Shown here: in pieces, positions 51,709-60,185 of the stretch
Layout: each line of letters starts with the position of its first letter
Position numbering within the stretch: position 1 is the first letter of the stretch
Assembly: GCF_001053185.1 (NCBI RefSeq)
Contig: NZ_CSTD01000001.1
Location: forward strand, 186,001-250,000
Origin: Mycobacterium bohemicum DSM 44277
Lineage (GTDB): Bacteria; Actinomycetota; Actinomycetes; Mycobacteriales; Mycobacteriaceae
Length of the DNA stretch: 64,000 bases
Direction of reading: 5' to 3'
Program-made: the position numbers and the translations under genes
The notes under the pieces: generated by a model
Seen by the model: the letters and a program-made list of their open reading frames with translations, nothing else
What the model was told of the DNA's origin: nothing
Databases searched by the model: none

Positions 51709-52503
51709 ATGGGCGACACCGACGACGACGTCGACAAGTGGGACCGGGGGTCGACCAAACGCGTCATCGCGCTGACCCGGCCGATCGTCAAGCTCTACTT
51801 CCGATCCGAGGTGCGGGGCCTTGACAACCTGCCGGCCGGCGCATGCCTGGTGGTGGCCAACCATTCCGGCGGCCTGACGTCGTTTGACCTCTCGGTGTTC
51901 GCCGTCGGCTACTACGACAGGTTCGGTTACGATCGCCCGCTCTACGCGCTGGGCTTCGACACGCTATTCGGCGGGCCGGCGGCCGAGTTCTTCCGTCGCA
52001 CCGGGGTGATCCGCGCGTCGCGCGAGAACGCCGCCAAGGCGCTGGCCGCCGGCGCCGTCGTCCTGGTATTCCCCGGCGGTGACTACGACGTCTACCGACC
52101 GACCGCCCGCGAGAACGTCATCGACTTCGGTGGCCGGACGGGCTACGTCACCACGGCCATCGAGGCGAACGTGCCGATCGTGCCGGCGGTGTCCATCGGC
52201 GGGCAGGAAACACAGCTGTTCCTGACCCGCGGCAGGAGACTGGCGGACCGGCTCGGACTCAGTGCGTTGGAGCGCAAGCTGTTTCGCACCAACATCCTGC
52301 CCGTGACCATCGGCTTCCCGTTCGGGCTCAGCGTTGTCTTGCCGGTCAACATCCCCCTTCCGGCCAAGATGGTCACCGAGGTGCTCAAGCCGGTCGACGT
52401 GCAGAGCGGCGACGTCAAGGGCATCGACGCGCACGTGCGCCGCGTGATGCAGGTGGCGCTCAACCGGCTGGCCAAGCAGCGTCGCCTTCCCGTTCTGGGC
52501 TAA
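51709..52503 (+). CDS. lysophospholipid acyltransferase (PlsC-like)
   Basis: The 264-aa protein resembles mycobacterial 1-acylglycerol-3-phosphate acyltransferase-like proteins. The acceptor-site motif is NHSGGLTSFD instead of the canonical NHxxxxD, and the later block FPGGDYDVYRPTARE corresponds to the FPEG(TR) glycerol-phosphate block. This altered spacing is shared by a mycobacterial subgroup, whose acceptor lipid is not well defined. ATG 51709 follows GGGACGGA. It ends at 52503, overlapping the convergent hydrolase gene by 4 bp. Confidence 0.78.
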   Translation: MGDTDDDVDKWDRGSTKRVIALTRPIVKLYFRSEVRGLDNLPAGACLVVANHSGGLTSFDLSVFAVGYYDRFGYDRPLYALGFDTLFGGPAAEFFRRTGVIRASRENAAKALAAGAVVLVFPGGDYDVYRPTARENVIDFGGRTGYVTTAIEANVPIVPAVSIGGQETQLFLTRGRRLADRLGLSALERKLFRTNILPVTIGFPFGLSVVLPVNIPLPAKMVTEVLKPVDVQSGDVKGIDAHVRRVMQVALNRLAKQRRLPVLG

Positions 52504-53684
52504 CGATGTCGTGCCGGGTCGACGAGGCCCGACTGGACCAGCGCGTCGTCGATGAATCGTTGCACGGGCCGCGAGCGGAAGAACCCGGTGTGACCGCCTG
52601 GGTACCAACTGATTTCGGGCTTACCCCAGTGCTCCCACAGTCTGGTGACCTGGTCGCGGGGGTGCACCAGCCGGTCGGCGACGCCGGCGTAGATGAAGCG
52701 GCCGTCCATCGGCACGCGCGGAGTGAGTGCCAGCGGGGAGATCATCCGGCCGAGGGGCCTGGCCGCGGTCATCGTGTGCCCCAGGGCGGTGTGGCCGCTG
52801 AGGCCGGCGTGGCGGCCGACGAGGTTGACCACGTCGACGGCCGGGACACCCAGGATGGCGCAGGCCAGGGTGTCGTCGAGGCTGGCGACCAGCGAGCTGA
52901 TCAGCCCGCCGAGGGAGATTCCGTAGAGGCCGATTTTGGCGCCGGGCTCCTCGGTGCGGATCCAGGTGATGAGGCGGCGGATGTCCCACACGGATTGGGC
53001 GGCGCCGTGGACGTCGTCGAGCACGTCCTCGCTGGGGAATCTGGCTGGGCCGCTTCTGGGGCCGTGCAGCGGGAGCACGGGGAGCGCGACGTTCAGGTCG
53101 CGGTTCCGGTACAGGTGCCAGGCGTTGAACAGCATCGGATCCAGGGCCGCCCGGCCCATCTCCGCGCCGTGCACGCAGATCAGCCAGGGACGCGGGCGCC
53201 GGTGCCGGAAGATCAGGCCGTACTCGCGGTTGTCGCGTCGGTAGCTCATCCAGCGTTCACGGCCGGGCTCGCCCTCGTGGGGTTCGTAGCCGCTGTCGAA
53301 GGAGAATCGCTGGTAGTGGCGTCCCATGGTGCTGACGGGTTTGACGTCGACGTCGGTCAGGGGCGGTGGTGCGGCGAAGAACCGGTCCGGATCGTCCAGC
53401 CAGCCTTGGTGCGCGTAGAAGTCTTGCGCCGCTTGAACTTCGGCGTTGATGCGGTCGAGTGTGTCGGCGCGGGGGGCCTTGCGGAGCAGGCTGAAGCCGG
53501 TCAGCAGGATTTCGTCGCGAAACGCCTGTGCCGCAAGGGAGATGGTGGGCCGCGCCACCGGGAGCTCGTCGGGCTGGCGGTCCAGATACGTGCCCCAGGA
53601 GCGGGCGTAGAAGCCGCCGGTGCGGGTGAATGGGCCGACGATGTGGGTGATCGGGTTGGCGCGACGGGGCCGATCGTCCGCCAT
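52500..53684 (-). CDS. alpha/beta hydrolase paired with P450
   Basis: The 394-aa protein has an N-terminal helical extension of about 160 residues, then an alpha/beta hydrolase core: ICVHGAEMGRAALDPMLF (oxyanion region), the nucleophile serine in LYGISLGGLISSLVA, an acid in AGVADRLVHPRDQV and base in YPGGHTGFFRSRPVQ. It resembles ABHD18-like hydrolases. Its ATG directly follows the P450 stop (TAGATG), so translation is coupled. The pair probably acts on one lipid or terpenoid substrate in sequence; which one is unknown. Confidence 0.8.
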   Translation of the reverse strand: MADDRPRRANPITHIVGPFTRTGGFYARSWGTYLDRQPDELPVARPTISLAAQAFRDEILLTGFSLLRKAPRADTLDRINAEVQAAQDFYAHQGWLDDPDRFFAAPPPLTDVDVKPVSTMGRHYQRFSFDSGYEPHEGEPGRERWMSYRRDNREYGLIFRHRRPRPWLICVHGAEMGRAALDPMLFNAWHLYRNRDLNVALPVLPLHGPRSGPARFPSEDVLDDVHGAAQSVWDIRRLITWIRTEEPGAKIGLYGISLGGLISSLVASLDDTLACAILGVPAVDVVNLVGRHAGLSGHTALGHTMTAARPLGRMISPLALTPRVPMDGRFIYAGVADRLVHPRDQVTRLWEHWGKPEISWYPGGHTGFFRSRPVQRFIDDALVQSGLVDPARHR

Positions 53685-54944
53685 CTACGTTCGCCCCGGC
53701 GTGAAGGTGACCGGCAACGTGGCGAGCCCGGTCATGCTCGGGTTGCCGAGGTATTGCCGGACGCCGCTCTCGTCGACGCGGTAGTCGGGGATGCGCTCGA
53801 GCACCGCCCTGACCATCACCTCGGCGGCCAGCCGCGCCAGGTGTGAGCCGATGCAGCGGTGCGGGCCGAGCCCAAAAGCAAGGTGGCGGTTGGGCATTCG
53901 GTCCAGGATGATCTCGTCGGGCCGGTCGAATTCGGTCTCGTCGTGGTTGGCCGAGAGCCAGCTGATGACGACGCGGTCGTTCTTGCGGAGGCACTGGCCG
54001 CCGATTTCGACGTCGCGGGTCACGGTGCGGCTCAGGGTTTGGTTGACCGAGAAGTAGCGCAGGAATTCGTCGGTGGCGGTGCGGTAGAGCTCGGGGTGGT
54101 CGATGAGCTGTTGCCGGAGTTCGGGGTGGGTGCCCAAGTGCAGCAGGGTCAGCGCGGTCTGAGAGGTGGTGGTGTCGACGCCGCCGGCGACGAGGTTCCA
54201 GATGATGCCCAGCAGCTGCTCGTCGGTGAGGCGTTGGCCCTCGAACTCGAACTGGAGGAGGAAGCTGGTCAGGTCGTCGGTCGGGTTGGCCTTGCGGGCG
54301 GCCGCGAAATCCAGGACACCCTGCATCAGGGCGGGGGCCGCGGACAGGGCGGTGGCGTACTCGGGAGTGTCCTGCGGCAGTGCCATGACGGAATGGAAGA
54401 GGTTGGCGTAGAGGTGCCAGTTGTCGTAGGGCAGGCCCATCAGCTTCATGGTGAGGATGGCCGGCACCGGGCTGGCGTAGTCGAGGACGAGGTCCATCTG
54501 GCCTTGGGCGATTTTCTGGTCGAGGAAGTGGTGCGCCTTCTCTTCCATGAACGGCTTGAGCTTCTGGACGGCGCCGGGGGAGACGAACGGCGTCAGGGCT
54601 CGCCGCAGCGCCTGGTGGTAGGGGCCGTCGACCTCGCCGATCCCCAGCGCCGGGTGGCCTTCGGGGCGCGGGACGCCCATCTCGCCCTGATAGCTGATGC
54701 CGTCCTCGGCGTCGGGGTCGTATTTGTGGGCGAACGTCTCGCCGTCTCTGGCCGCCCGGCTGACGGCGTCGTAGCTGCTGAGGAACCAGAAGCCGCCGTA
54801 GTTGGTGTTCCACGCGACCGGGCATTTAGCTCTGAGCTCGGCGTTCTTGGCCAGCTCGTTGAGGTTGTAGTCGTCGGAGTGGTGGTCGAAGTCCACCGTT
54901 GGAACTCGGGGGGCGTCTGGGGCGACGTCGGGGCGAGTCGTCAT
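53685..54944 (-). CDS. cytochrome P450
   Basis: The 419-aa protein is a bacterial class I P450. Visible are the I-helix oxygen-activation motif AGGVDTTTS, the K-helix ExxR in DEFLRYFS, and the heme-binding loop FGLGPHRCIGSHLARL with axial ligand C364. The N-terminus is soluble, without a membrane anchor. It needs a ferredoxin and reductase; the FprA/ferredoxin pair at 34-36 kb is one possible source. The CYP family is not assigned. Stop and next ATG are adjacent, placing it first in a two-gene operon with the hydrolase. Confidence 0.93.
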   Translation of the reverse strand: MTTRPDVAPDAPRVPTVDFDHHSDDYNLNELAKNAELRAKCPVAWNTNYGGFWFLSSYDAVSRAARDGETFAHKYDPDAEDGISYQGEMGVPRPEGHPALGIGEVDGPYHQALRRALTPFVSPGAVQKLKPFMEEKAHHFLDQKIAQGQMDLVLDYASPVPAILTMKLMGLPYDNWHLYANLFHSVMALPQDTPEYATALSAAPALMQGVLDFAAARKANPTDDLTSFLLQFEFEGQRLTDEQLLGIIWNLVAGGVDTTTSQTALTLLHLGTHPELRQQLIDHPELYRTATDEFLRYFSVNQTLSRTVTRDVEIGGQCLRKNDRVVISWLSANHDETEFDRPDEIILDRMPNRHLAFGLGPHRCIGSHLARLAAEVMVRAVLERIPDYRVDESGVRQYLGNPSMTGLATLPVTFTPGRT

Positions 54945-55032
54945 CGAAATGCCTTCCGACCGGTAGTGACCGCTAATACAGCTATCTTTGCATCATTACG
55001 CGTGCGGTAAATCAGCCCTCTGAGAGGTGGCG

Positions 55033-55473
55033 ATGAGCGTCTTCAACCACGTCGGGCTCTGCGTCGCGGACCGCGCGCGGTCACGCCGCTTCTACGAGGG
55101 ACTGCTCGGGTTCCAGTTCTGGTGGGAGATCGATCCGCCCGACGACCGCACCGCCCAACTGGTGGGGCTGCCCGAGCCGCTCGGCGTGCACGCGACGTAT
55201 CTGGTGCGGGACGGCTTCGTGCTCGAGCTGATCGACTACTCGAAGCGCCGGGTGCACGCCGGGGGCGAACGCGTGATGGATCAGGTGGGGCTGACGCACA
55301 TCTCGCTTTCCGTGTCCGATCTGCCCGGGACGCTGACGAAGGTCGCGGAGTTCGGGGGACAGGTGGTCGAGGCGACGGTGACCGAGGGGTCGGCGATGAT
55401 TCGGGATCCGGACGGGCAGTTGCTGGAACTGCTTCCGGACAGCTGGCTTTCGGTACTGCCGCCGCGACCGTAG
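55033..55473 (+). CDS. VOC/glyoxalase-family protein
   Basis: The 146-aa protein has the two beta-alpha-beta-beta-beta modules of the vicinal-oxygen-chelate fold. Metal ligands can be proposed at H6 (FNHVGLCVAD), E in FVLELIDYSK, H in LTHISLSV and E in QLLELLPD. Such enzymes act as dioxygenases, isomerases or lyases on small molecules. ATG 55033 is preferred to GTG 55027 because GAGAGG lies 5-10 bases upstream. It is divergent from the P450 gene. Confidence 0.8.
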   Translation: MSVFNHVGLCVADRARSRRFYEGLLGFQFWWEIDPPDDRTAQLVGLPEPLGVHATYLVRDGFVLELIDYSKRRVHAGGERVMDQVGLTHISLSVSDLPGTLTKVAEFGGQVVEATVTEGSAMIRDPDGQLLELLPDSWLSVLPPRP

Positions 55474-55607
55474 GCACCGGCTGGGGTGCAAATCTGGTTT
55501 CTGCCAATGCGGATCGGACACCCGTGTGTCCAAAGTCGTTGCCTTGCCAGAGCAACGGCTTGCGCAGGGGAGGACTTATCACAAACGCGAGCCGATGCCT
55601 ACAGATG

Positions 55608-55623
55608 TGCTACGCTCGTAGCA
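55608..55623. promoter_or_regulatory. vapB operator palindrome
   Basis: TGCTACG-CT-CGTAGCA is a perfect 7-bp-arm palindrome ending on the first base of the antitoxin start codon. This is the typical place for toxin-antitoxin autoregulation. The half-site TGCTAC recurs in the mazE9 operator at 62848. Confidence 0.75.
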
Positions 55624-55883
55624 TGTCTGAGGTAGCGTCTCGTGAGCTGCGCAACGATACGGCCGGAGTCCTTCGGCGGGTGCGGGAGGGGGAGGACGTC
55701 ACCATCACCGTCAACGGCCGACCTGTTGCGGTTCTCGTCCCGGTGAGCCCCCGACGTCGGCGTTGGCTGGGCAAAGCAGAGTTCTTGTCGCGGCTGCGTC
55801 GCGCTCAAGCCGACCTCGGGTTACGCACAGACCTCGCGACGCTCGCGGGCGACACCACCGATGACCTCGAGCCCCTGTCATGA
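55623..55883 (+). CDS. type II antitoxin, Phd/YefM-type VapB
   Basis: The 86-aa protein starts MSEVASRELRNDTAGVLRRV, the Phd/YefM DNA-binding and dimerisation domain (first about 55 residues, including the ITVNGRPVAVLVP strands), and ends with a charged tail (DLATLAGDTTDDLEPL) that would wrap the toxin. It neutralises the VapC encoded next and represses its own promoter through the palindrome at 55608-55623. Its stop overlaps the toxin start (ATGA at 55880-55883). Confidence 0.9.
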   Translation: MSEVASRELRNDTAGVLRRVREGEDVTITVNGRPVAVLVPVSPRRRRWLGKAEFLSRLRRAQADLGLRTDLATLAGDTTDDLEPLS

Positions 55884-56287
55884 GCGCGTCGCGTGCGGCG
55901 GGTGTGCTTGACACGTCGGTCTTCATCGCGACCGAAAGCGGCAGGCAACTCGACGCGGCAATGATTCCTGACGAGGTCGCCACCACTGTCGTCACTCTGG
56001 CCGAACTTCATACCGGCGTCCTGGCGGCGACGACTTCTGACATCCGGGCGCAACGCCTGGCGACGCTGGAATCTGTTGGAGACATGGAAACGCTGCCGGT
56101 CGACGACGACGCGGCCCGCATGTGGGCGCGGCTGCGGATCCATCTCGCCGAGACCGGTCGGCGGGTGCGGATCAACGACCTGTGGATTGCCGCCATCGCG
56201 GCATCGCGAGGATTACCTGTCGTCACCCAGGATGACGATTTCGCCGCCCTCGAAGGCGCGTCGAACGTAACGATCATTCGGGTCTGA
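55880..56287 (+). CDS. type II toxin VapC, PIN-domain ribonuclease
   Basis: The 135-aa PIN-domain protein has the acidic residues for Mg2+ binding in the usual order: D11 in GVLDTSVFIA, E42 or so in VTLAELHTGV, the central D in RVRINDLWIAAIA and D in VTQDDDFAAL. It should cleave a tRNA or rRNA; VapC targets in mycobacteria include tRNA anticodon loops, but the target here is unknown. It is coupled to the upstream vapB by an ATGA overlap. Intact and of standard length, so this pair is likely functional. Confidence 0.92.
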   Translation: MSASRAAGVLDTSVFIATESGRQLDAAMIPDEVATTVVTLAELHTGVLAATTSDIRAQRLATLESVGDMETLPVDDDAARMWARLRIHLAETGRRVRINDLWIAAIAASRGLPVVTQDDDFAALEGASNVTIIRV

Positions 56288-56495
56288 AGCGCTTACCCAG
56301 TGGCACCGTGGCAGCAACGACGATGGCCGCGACGTGCTGGCCATCAACGTGCATCGGGCAGCTGCAGGACCCGCCATGGACATTCCACGTATGGCCGGAG
56401 ACTTGCGACAGCTCCACGGTGGCCGCGACAGGAACCCAGAGCGGTTGCGCCACAAGCGATTTAGGTCGCCGGTTCCGATCGTCGCCGACGCGGGT

Positions 56496-57162
56496 CTAGC
56501 CGGGCTGGCCGTTCTCACCCGCTGTGCCCGGTTGTCCGTCGATTCCCGGTTCGCCGTCGGGGTTGCCGACCCCCCAGGCCGCCCTGACCGCTCGCGGCGG
56601 TGCCCCCGGGGCCGCCGTCGCCGAACAGCAGCCCGCCCGGGCCGCCGGCGGCCTGCAGCACGGTGCCGCCGTTCATGCCGGGGGCGCCGTTGCCGAGCAG
56701 GTCCCGCCCGAACAGCGCCAGCCCGATCGGGTTGATCAGGGTGTTGTCGATGAATTCGCCGACGGGGTTGGTGATCCAGAACTGCCCGATGAGGTAGGTC
56801 GGTTGGTAGATGAGCCCGTTGAACGCGCCGACGACCAACCCGGGCAGGGTCGGGAGGGTGAACGCCGCCAGCACCGACGCGCTGGCGGCCTCGGCGCCGG
56901 CATAGGAGCCCGCGGCAGCCTCCAGGGCCTCGACGAACTGGGCGTGCACGGCCGCCGCGTTGCGGCCCAGATATTGGTATTCGATTGCGTACCAGGAGAA
57001 TACGGCCGCGATCTCGGTGGAAACCTCGTCCTGGGCCGCGGCCAGTATCGCGGTGGTCGGGGCCGCCGCGGCCGCGTGGGCCGCGTCGAGCGTCGACCCG
57101 ATGCCCGCCAAATCCGTTGCGGCCGTGGCGAGGATGTCCGGGGTGGTGGTGAGGAACGTCAT
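56496..57162 (-). CDS. PE-family protein with short PGRS-like tail, C-terminus frameshifted
   Basis: ATG 57162 starts a typical PE domain (MTFLTTTPDILATAATDLAG, with YQYLGRNAAAVHAQFVEAL near residue 65), then a linker region with FNGLIYQPTYLIGQFWITNP and NPIGLALFGRDLLGNGAPG, and a short Gly-rich stretch (GGPGGLLFGDGGPGG). The PE protein is expected to be exported by a type VII system. The predicted frame ends at 56515 in a basic tail after a run of six C at 56570-56575. Removing one base restores GVGNPDGEPGIDGQPG and a PGRS-like stop at 56496, so a frameshift or slipped-strand site is likely. The start overlaps the GMC gene stop by one base. Confidence 0.8.
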
Positions 57163-58877
57163 CAGGGGGTCCGCTGGCCGGTGAGCCCGCGCGCGATGCG
57201 CAGCGCCACGGCCATGATCGTCAGGGTGGGGTTGGAGCCGCCGGAGGTGGCGAAGACGCTGCTGTCGGCGACGTAGACGTTGTCCATCTGGTGCATGCGC
57301 CCGTTGGCGTCGACGACGCTGGTCGCAGGGTTCACGCCCATCTGCATGCCGCCCATCGTGTGTTCGCCGGTCGGCGGGGCGACGCCGCCCAGCGAGGTCG
57401 CCACCGATTGTGGGACGGCGGCGAACAGCTGCGCGCCGGACGCCCCGCACATCGCGGCGAGCAGCGGCACGAAGAAGTCCTGCGAGATCTGCTCGAATTT
57501 GCCGACCTGATAGGTGATTCGGGGCGCGGGCTGGCCGTTGATGTCCTTGATCGTGGGGTCGAGGGTGACGTTGTTGGTCAGGTAGGGCATGTCGGTGGCG
57601 AAACAATCGACGCCGGCGAGCCGGTCGCGCAGCAGCGAGGCGCGCATCAGCTCCTTGAACGGGCGGCCGAAAAACTGCACCCCGGGTAGGATTCCGAGGA
57701 TCTGCTGGTAGTAGTTGGCTTCGGCGATCGGAAACTGGCTTCCCCCAAGCTCGCACAGGCCGGCTCGCAGGTAGGGCAGCCCGGCGAGCCGGGCCACGAC
57801 CCGCGAGCCCGGGAAGTCGGCCACGTTGAAGTCGAACACGACCTGCGTGCACGCGCGGCCCTTGTAGGCGTGCACCCGCTGGTTCAGGAAGACGGCGAAC
57901 CCGTCGTAGAAGTTCTGGAACATGATCCGGGTGCCGATGCGGCCGTAGGGGTCTGGCAGCCCGGACAGCAGCGCCAGATGCGGCGTCAGGATCGCCGAGC
58001 ACGCCAGCACCACCAGGTCGGCGCTCTCCCCGCCGAGCCGGCCCTGCGGGTCGATGTAGGAGACGCCGGTCGCGCGCCGGCCGGAGTACTGCACCTGCAG
58101 CACCTGGGTGAGCGGGCGCAGGTTGGCCCGCCCGGTCTGCAGCGCGCGCCGCAGCGCGACGAGGTTGACCGGCTTGGCCGAGACCGCGCACCCGTACCCG
58201 GAGCAGAACCCGCAGTTGTTGCACGCCGGGCTGCCGTTGTATTCGATCGTGTTGGCCGCCATCGGGAAATAGAAGGGGTGCAGCCCCACCCGCCGGGCGC
58301 CCGCGGCCAGCAGCATCGACGAGCGCATCTGGGCCCCGGGCGGCATCGGGTAGGGCTTCTGCTGCGGTTGATGTTTTTGCACCAGCGCGGGGATGGACCC
58401 GACGTCGCCCTGCACGCCGATCAGCGTCTCGAGTTCGTCGTAGTACGGGGCGATGTCGCTGTATTCGAACGGCCAGTCCGCCATGTCGGCTCCGGGCACC
58501 GGGCCCAGCAGCGACAATCCTTTGAAGTCGATGTCCCACATCCGGGTGCACTTGGTGTCCGAGTGCGGGAAGGTGCCGCCGACCTGGTTGGACAGGTCGT
58601 TGACGTCACCGACGTAGGTCTGCGCCGCGTTTTGGCTCGCGTTCTTGCGGAAGGTGCGCGGGAAGGCGATGGGGTCGGGCTGTTCGAAGTAGCGGGCGAT
58701 CGACTTGAGCTCGTCGTTGGAGTGCAGCGTCGGGAACGGCCCGGTGCCGGCGAGGTTGGTGTAGTAGTTGGGCCCCTTCTCGAAAATCACGACGTCCCAG
58801 CCGGCTTCGGCGAGCACCATGGCCACGATCGAGCCCCCGGCGCCCGAGCCGACGACGATCGCCTTAGTGGCCGGCAT
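57162..58877 (-). CDS. GMC-family FAD dehydrogenase, catalytic subunit
   Basis: The 571-aa flavoenzyme has the ADP-binding start AIVVGSGAGGSIVAMVLAEAG and the GMC C-terminal region (NVYVADSSVFATSGGSNPTLTIMA). It carries a cysteine cluster CNNCGFCSGYGC, similar in kind to the iron-sulfur site of FAD-dependent glucose or gluconate dehydrogenase subunits. It has no signal peptide. The preceding gene encodes a Tat-exported subunit-3-like protein, so the catalytic subunit probably leaves the cell as a complex with it. The substrate, perhaps an alcohol or sugar, is unknown. It overlaps both neighbours (14 bp and 1 bp). Confidence 0.88.
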   Translation of the reverse strand: MPATKAIVVGSGAGGSIVAMVLAEAGWDVVIFEKGPNYYTNLAGTGPFPTLHSNDELKSIARYFEQPDPIAFPRTFRKNASQNAAQTYVGDVNDLSNQVGGTFPHSDTKCTRMWDIDFKGLSLLGPVPGADMADWPFEYSDIAPYYDELETLIGVQGDVGSIPALVQKHQPQQKPYPMPPGAQMRSSMLLAAGARRVGLHPFYFPMAANTIEYNGSPACNNCGFCSGYGCAVSAKPVNLVALRRALQTGRANLRPLTQVLQVQYSGRRATGVSYIDPQGRLGGESADLVVLACSAILTPHLALLSGLPDPYGRIGTRIMFQNFYDGFAVFLNQRVHAYKGRACTQVVFDFNVADFPGSRVVARLAGLPYLRAGLCELGGSQFPIAEANYYQQILGILPGVQFFGRPFKELMRASLLRDRLAGVDCFATDMPYLTNNVTLDPTIKDINGQPAPRITYQVGKFEQISQDFFVPLLAAMCGASGAQLFAAVPQSVATSLGGVAPPTGEHTMGGMQMGVNPATSVVDANGRMHQMDNVYVADSSVFATSGGSNPTLTIMAVALRIARGLTGQRTP

Positions 58878-59679
58878 TGACGCCGCCCGTTCCGCCCATC
58901 TTGGCGATGGCTTGCTGCCAGCCGCCGCGCATCAGTACGCCGACGATCCCGTCGGTGCCGACGATGTCCCACTCGGGTGCCTCGACCTCGGCGTCGGTGT
59001 AGCCGCGCGGCTCATTGTCCCCGGGAAACTTGATGTCCTGCCAACCGACCAGGTTCGCGTTGCCGCCGTACTCCGGGACGGAGTACATGGCCTCGACGGT
59101 GTGACCGAACAGCAATTGGGTGAACGGCAACGCCTTTCCGTGGCCGAGGATCAGGTCCTGGCGCAACTTGACCACCGAGGTGAAGTCACCGCCGGCCAGC
59201 TGGTCGAGCAGCGCGATGCCGCTGGTGTACTGCTGGCGATAGCCGGCGATGCGCTGCTGCCACCCGTAGGTCTGGGCGCGATCCAGCGGGACGAATTCGG
59301 CCATGAAGTCCTGGGTGCCGCCGGCGCGGTTGCTCCACGGCCCGCCCGCGTGCACCGCCGGTGGTGAGTACGTGAACGCCGAGAGCATGGTGTCGATGAA
59401 GCCGACAACGTTGGCCTCGGCGGCCCCCGGATGGCCGTACTCGAGGACGTTGTCTTGCGGCCCCGGGATCAGGCGGCGGGTGGCGACGTCGAGCACCGCG
59501 CCCTGGTGCGCGTTGAAGAATCGGTAGCCCGTTTCGGCGTTGGCGGGCGGCAGAGCGCCCGCCACGGCGGCCAGCGGAAGCAGGCCCAGCCCGCCAAGCA
59601 GCGCGCGCCGGGACACCGGCGCCGACGAGTTTGATCCGTTCGCGACCGTGTCGCCGGGCACGGGCGGAGTATGACGCAA
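58864..59679 (-). CDS. gluconate 2-dehydrogenase subunit 3-like protein, Tat signal
   Basis: The 271-aa protein begins with a twin-arginine signal (SRRALLGGLGLLPLAAVAGA, about 23-42) and a domain of the gluconate 2-dehydrogenase subunit 3 family (FNAHQGAVLDVATRRLIPG, then VGFIDTMLSAF, with later LPFTQLLFGHTVEAMYSVPEYGG). Such small subunits pair with GMC-type catalytic subunits and carry them through the Tat pore. It is first in the operon, 14 bp overlapping the GMC gene. ATG 59679 is used; it leaves a somewhat long n-region. Confidence 0.85.
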   Translation of the reverse strand: MRHTPPVPGDTVANGSNSSAPVSRRALLGGLGLLPLAAVAGALPPANAETGYRFFNAHQGAVLDVATRRLIPGPQDNVLEYGHPGAAEANVVGFIDTMLSAFTYSPPAVHAGGPWSNRAGGTQDFMAEFVPLDRAQTYGWQQRIAGYRQQYTSGIALLDQLAGGDFTSVVKLRQDLILGHGKALPFTQLLFGHTVEAMYSVPEYGGNANLVGWQDIKFPGDNEPRGYTDAEVEAPEWDIVGTDGIVGVLMRGGWQQAIAKMGGTGGVNAGH

Positions 59680-59944
59680 ATCGGCGTTCTCACCTGGGAA
59701 ATGCGGGGGTGACGGCGTGTCGGGTTGCCGGGCGAGTCGAGTGGCGATGGGGCGTTCACGCAGGCGATATTTGGATCGGTGTGTTCCCGACGTCGACCAG
59801 CAAGCGCGTTAACCGGGTTATCGAAATGGACTCTTCGCGAGTGTTTGTCGGAACAGCTAGGTGAGATCGTCTGAAGACCGGCCCGCAACTTTGGCGCGGT
59901 TCCCAAACGTCGTCGTCTTCTCAATCCGTCTGGCAGTCCTAGAG

Positions 59945-60175
59945 TTAACGCGCTCTGACGTGGTCGCCAAGACGATTAGGTCCATGCGGGCGGGAAGCTG
60001 CACGATCATGTTGTGTAGGCCAATCAATCTCGGATGCGGTCTGCTCCAAGGGTCCTCGGTCACGCCTCAGAACTCGGTCGACTATCGACTGCGGCCGGCA
60101 GCGCACCGCTGTTGTCAGCGTTGCAGCGCGCGCACGCCAGCACAAGGTTGGCCAGGCCGTCGATGCCTACCGGCT
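59945..60175 (-). pseudogene. decayed HNH endonuclease gene
   Basis: On the minus strand the segment reads GIDGLANLVLACARCNADNS, the HNH core (C-x2-C with N after), then LPAAVDS and a stop. A second frame continues VDRVLRRDRGPLEQTASEIDWP, as in the C-terminal part of HNH proteins. At least one frameshift separates them, and no N-terminal part is present. The rest of 59680-60185 shows no gene; it presumably contains the promoter of the GMC operon. Confidence 0.5.
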
Positions 60176-60185
60176 ACCACGGCCC

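Noticed and set aside
55608..55623. Hairpin considered as a terminator
   Set aside because: It overlaps the antitoxin start codon, so an operator is a far better explanation.
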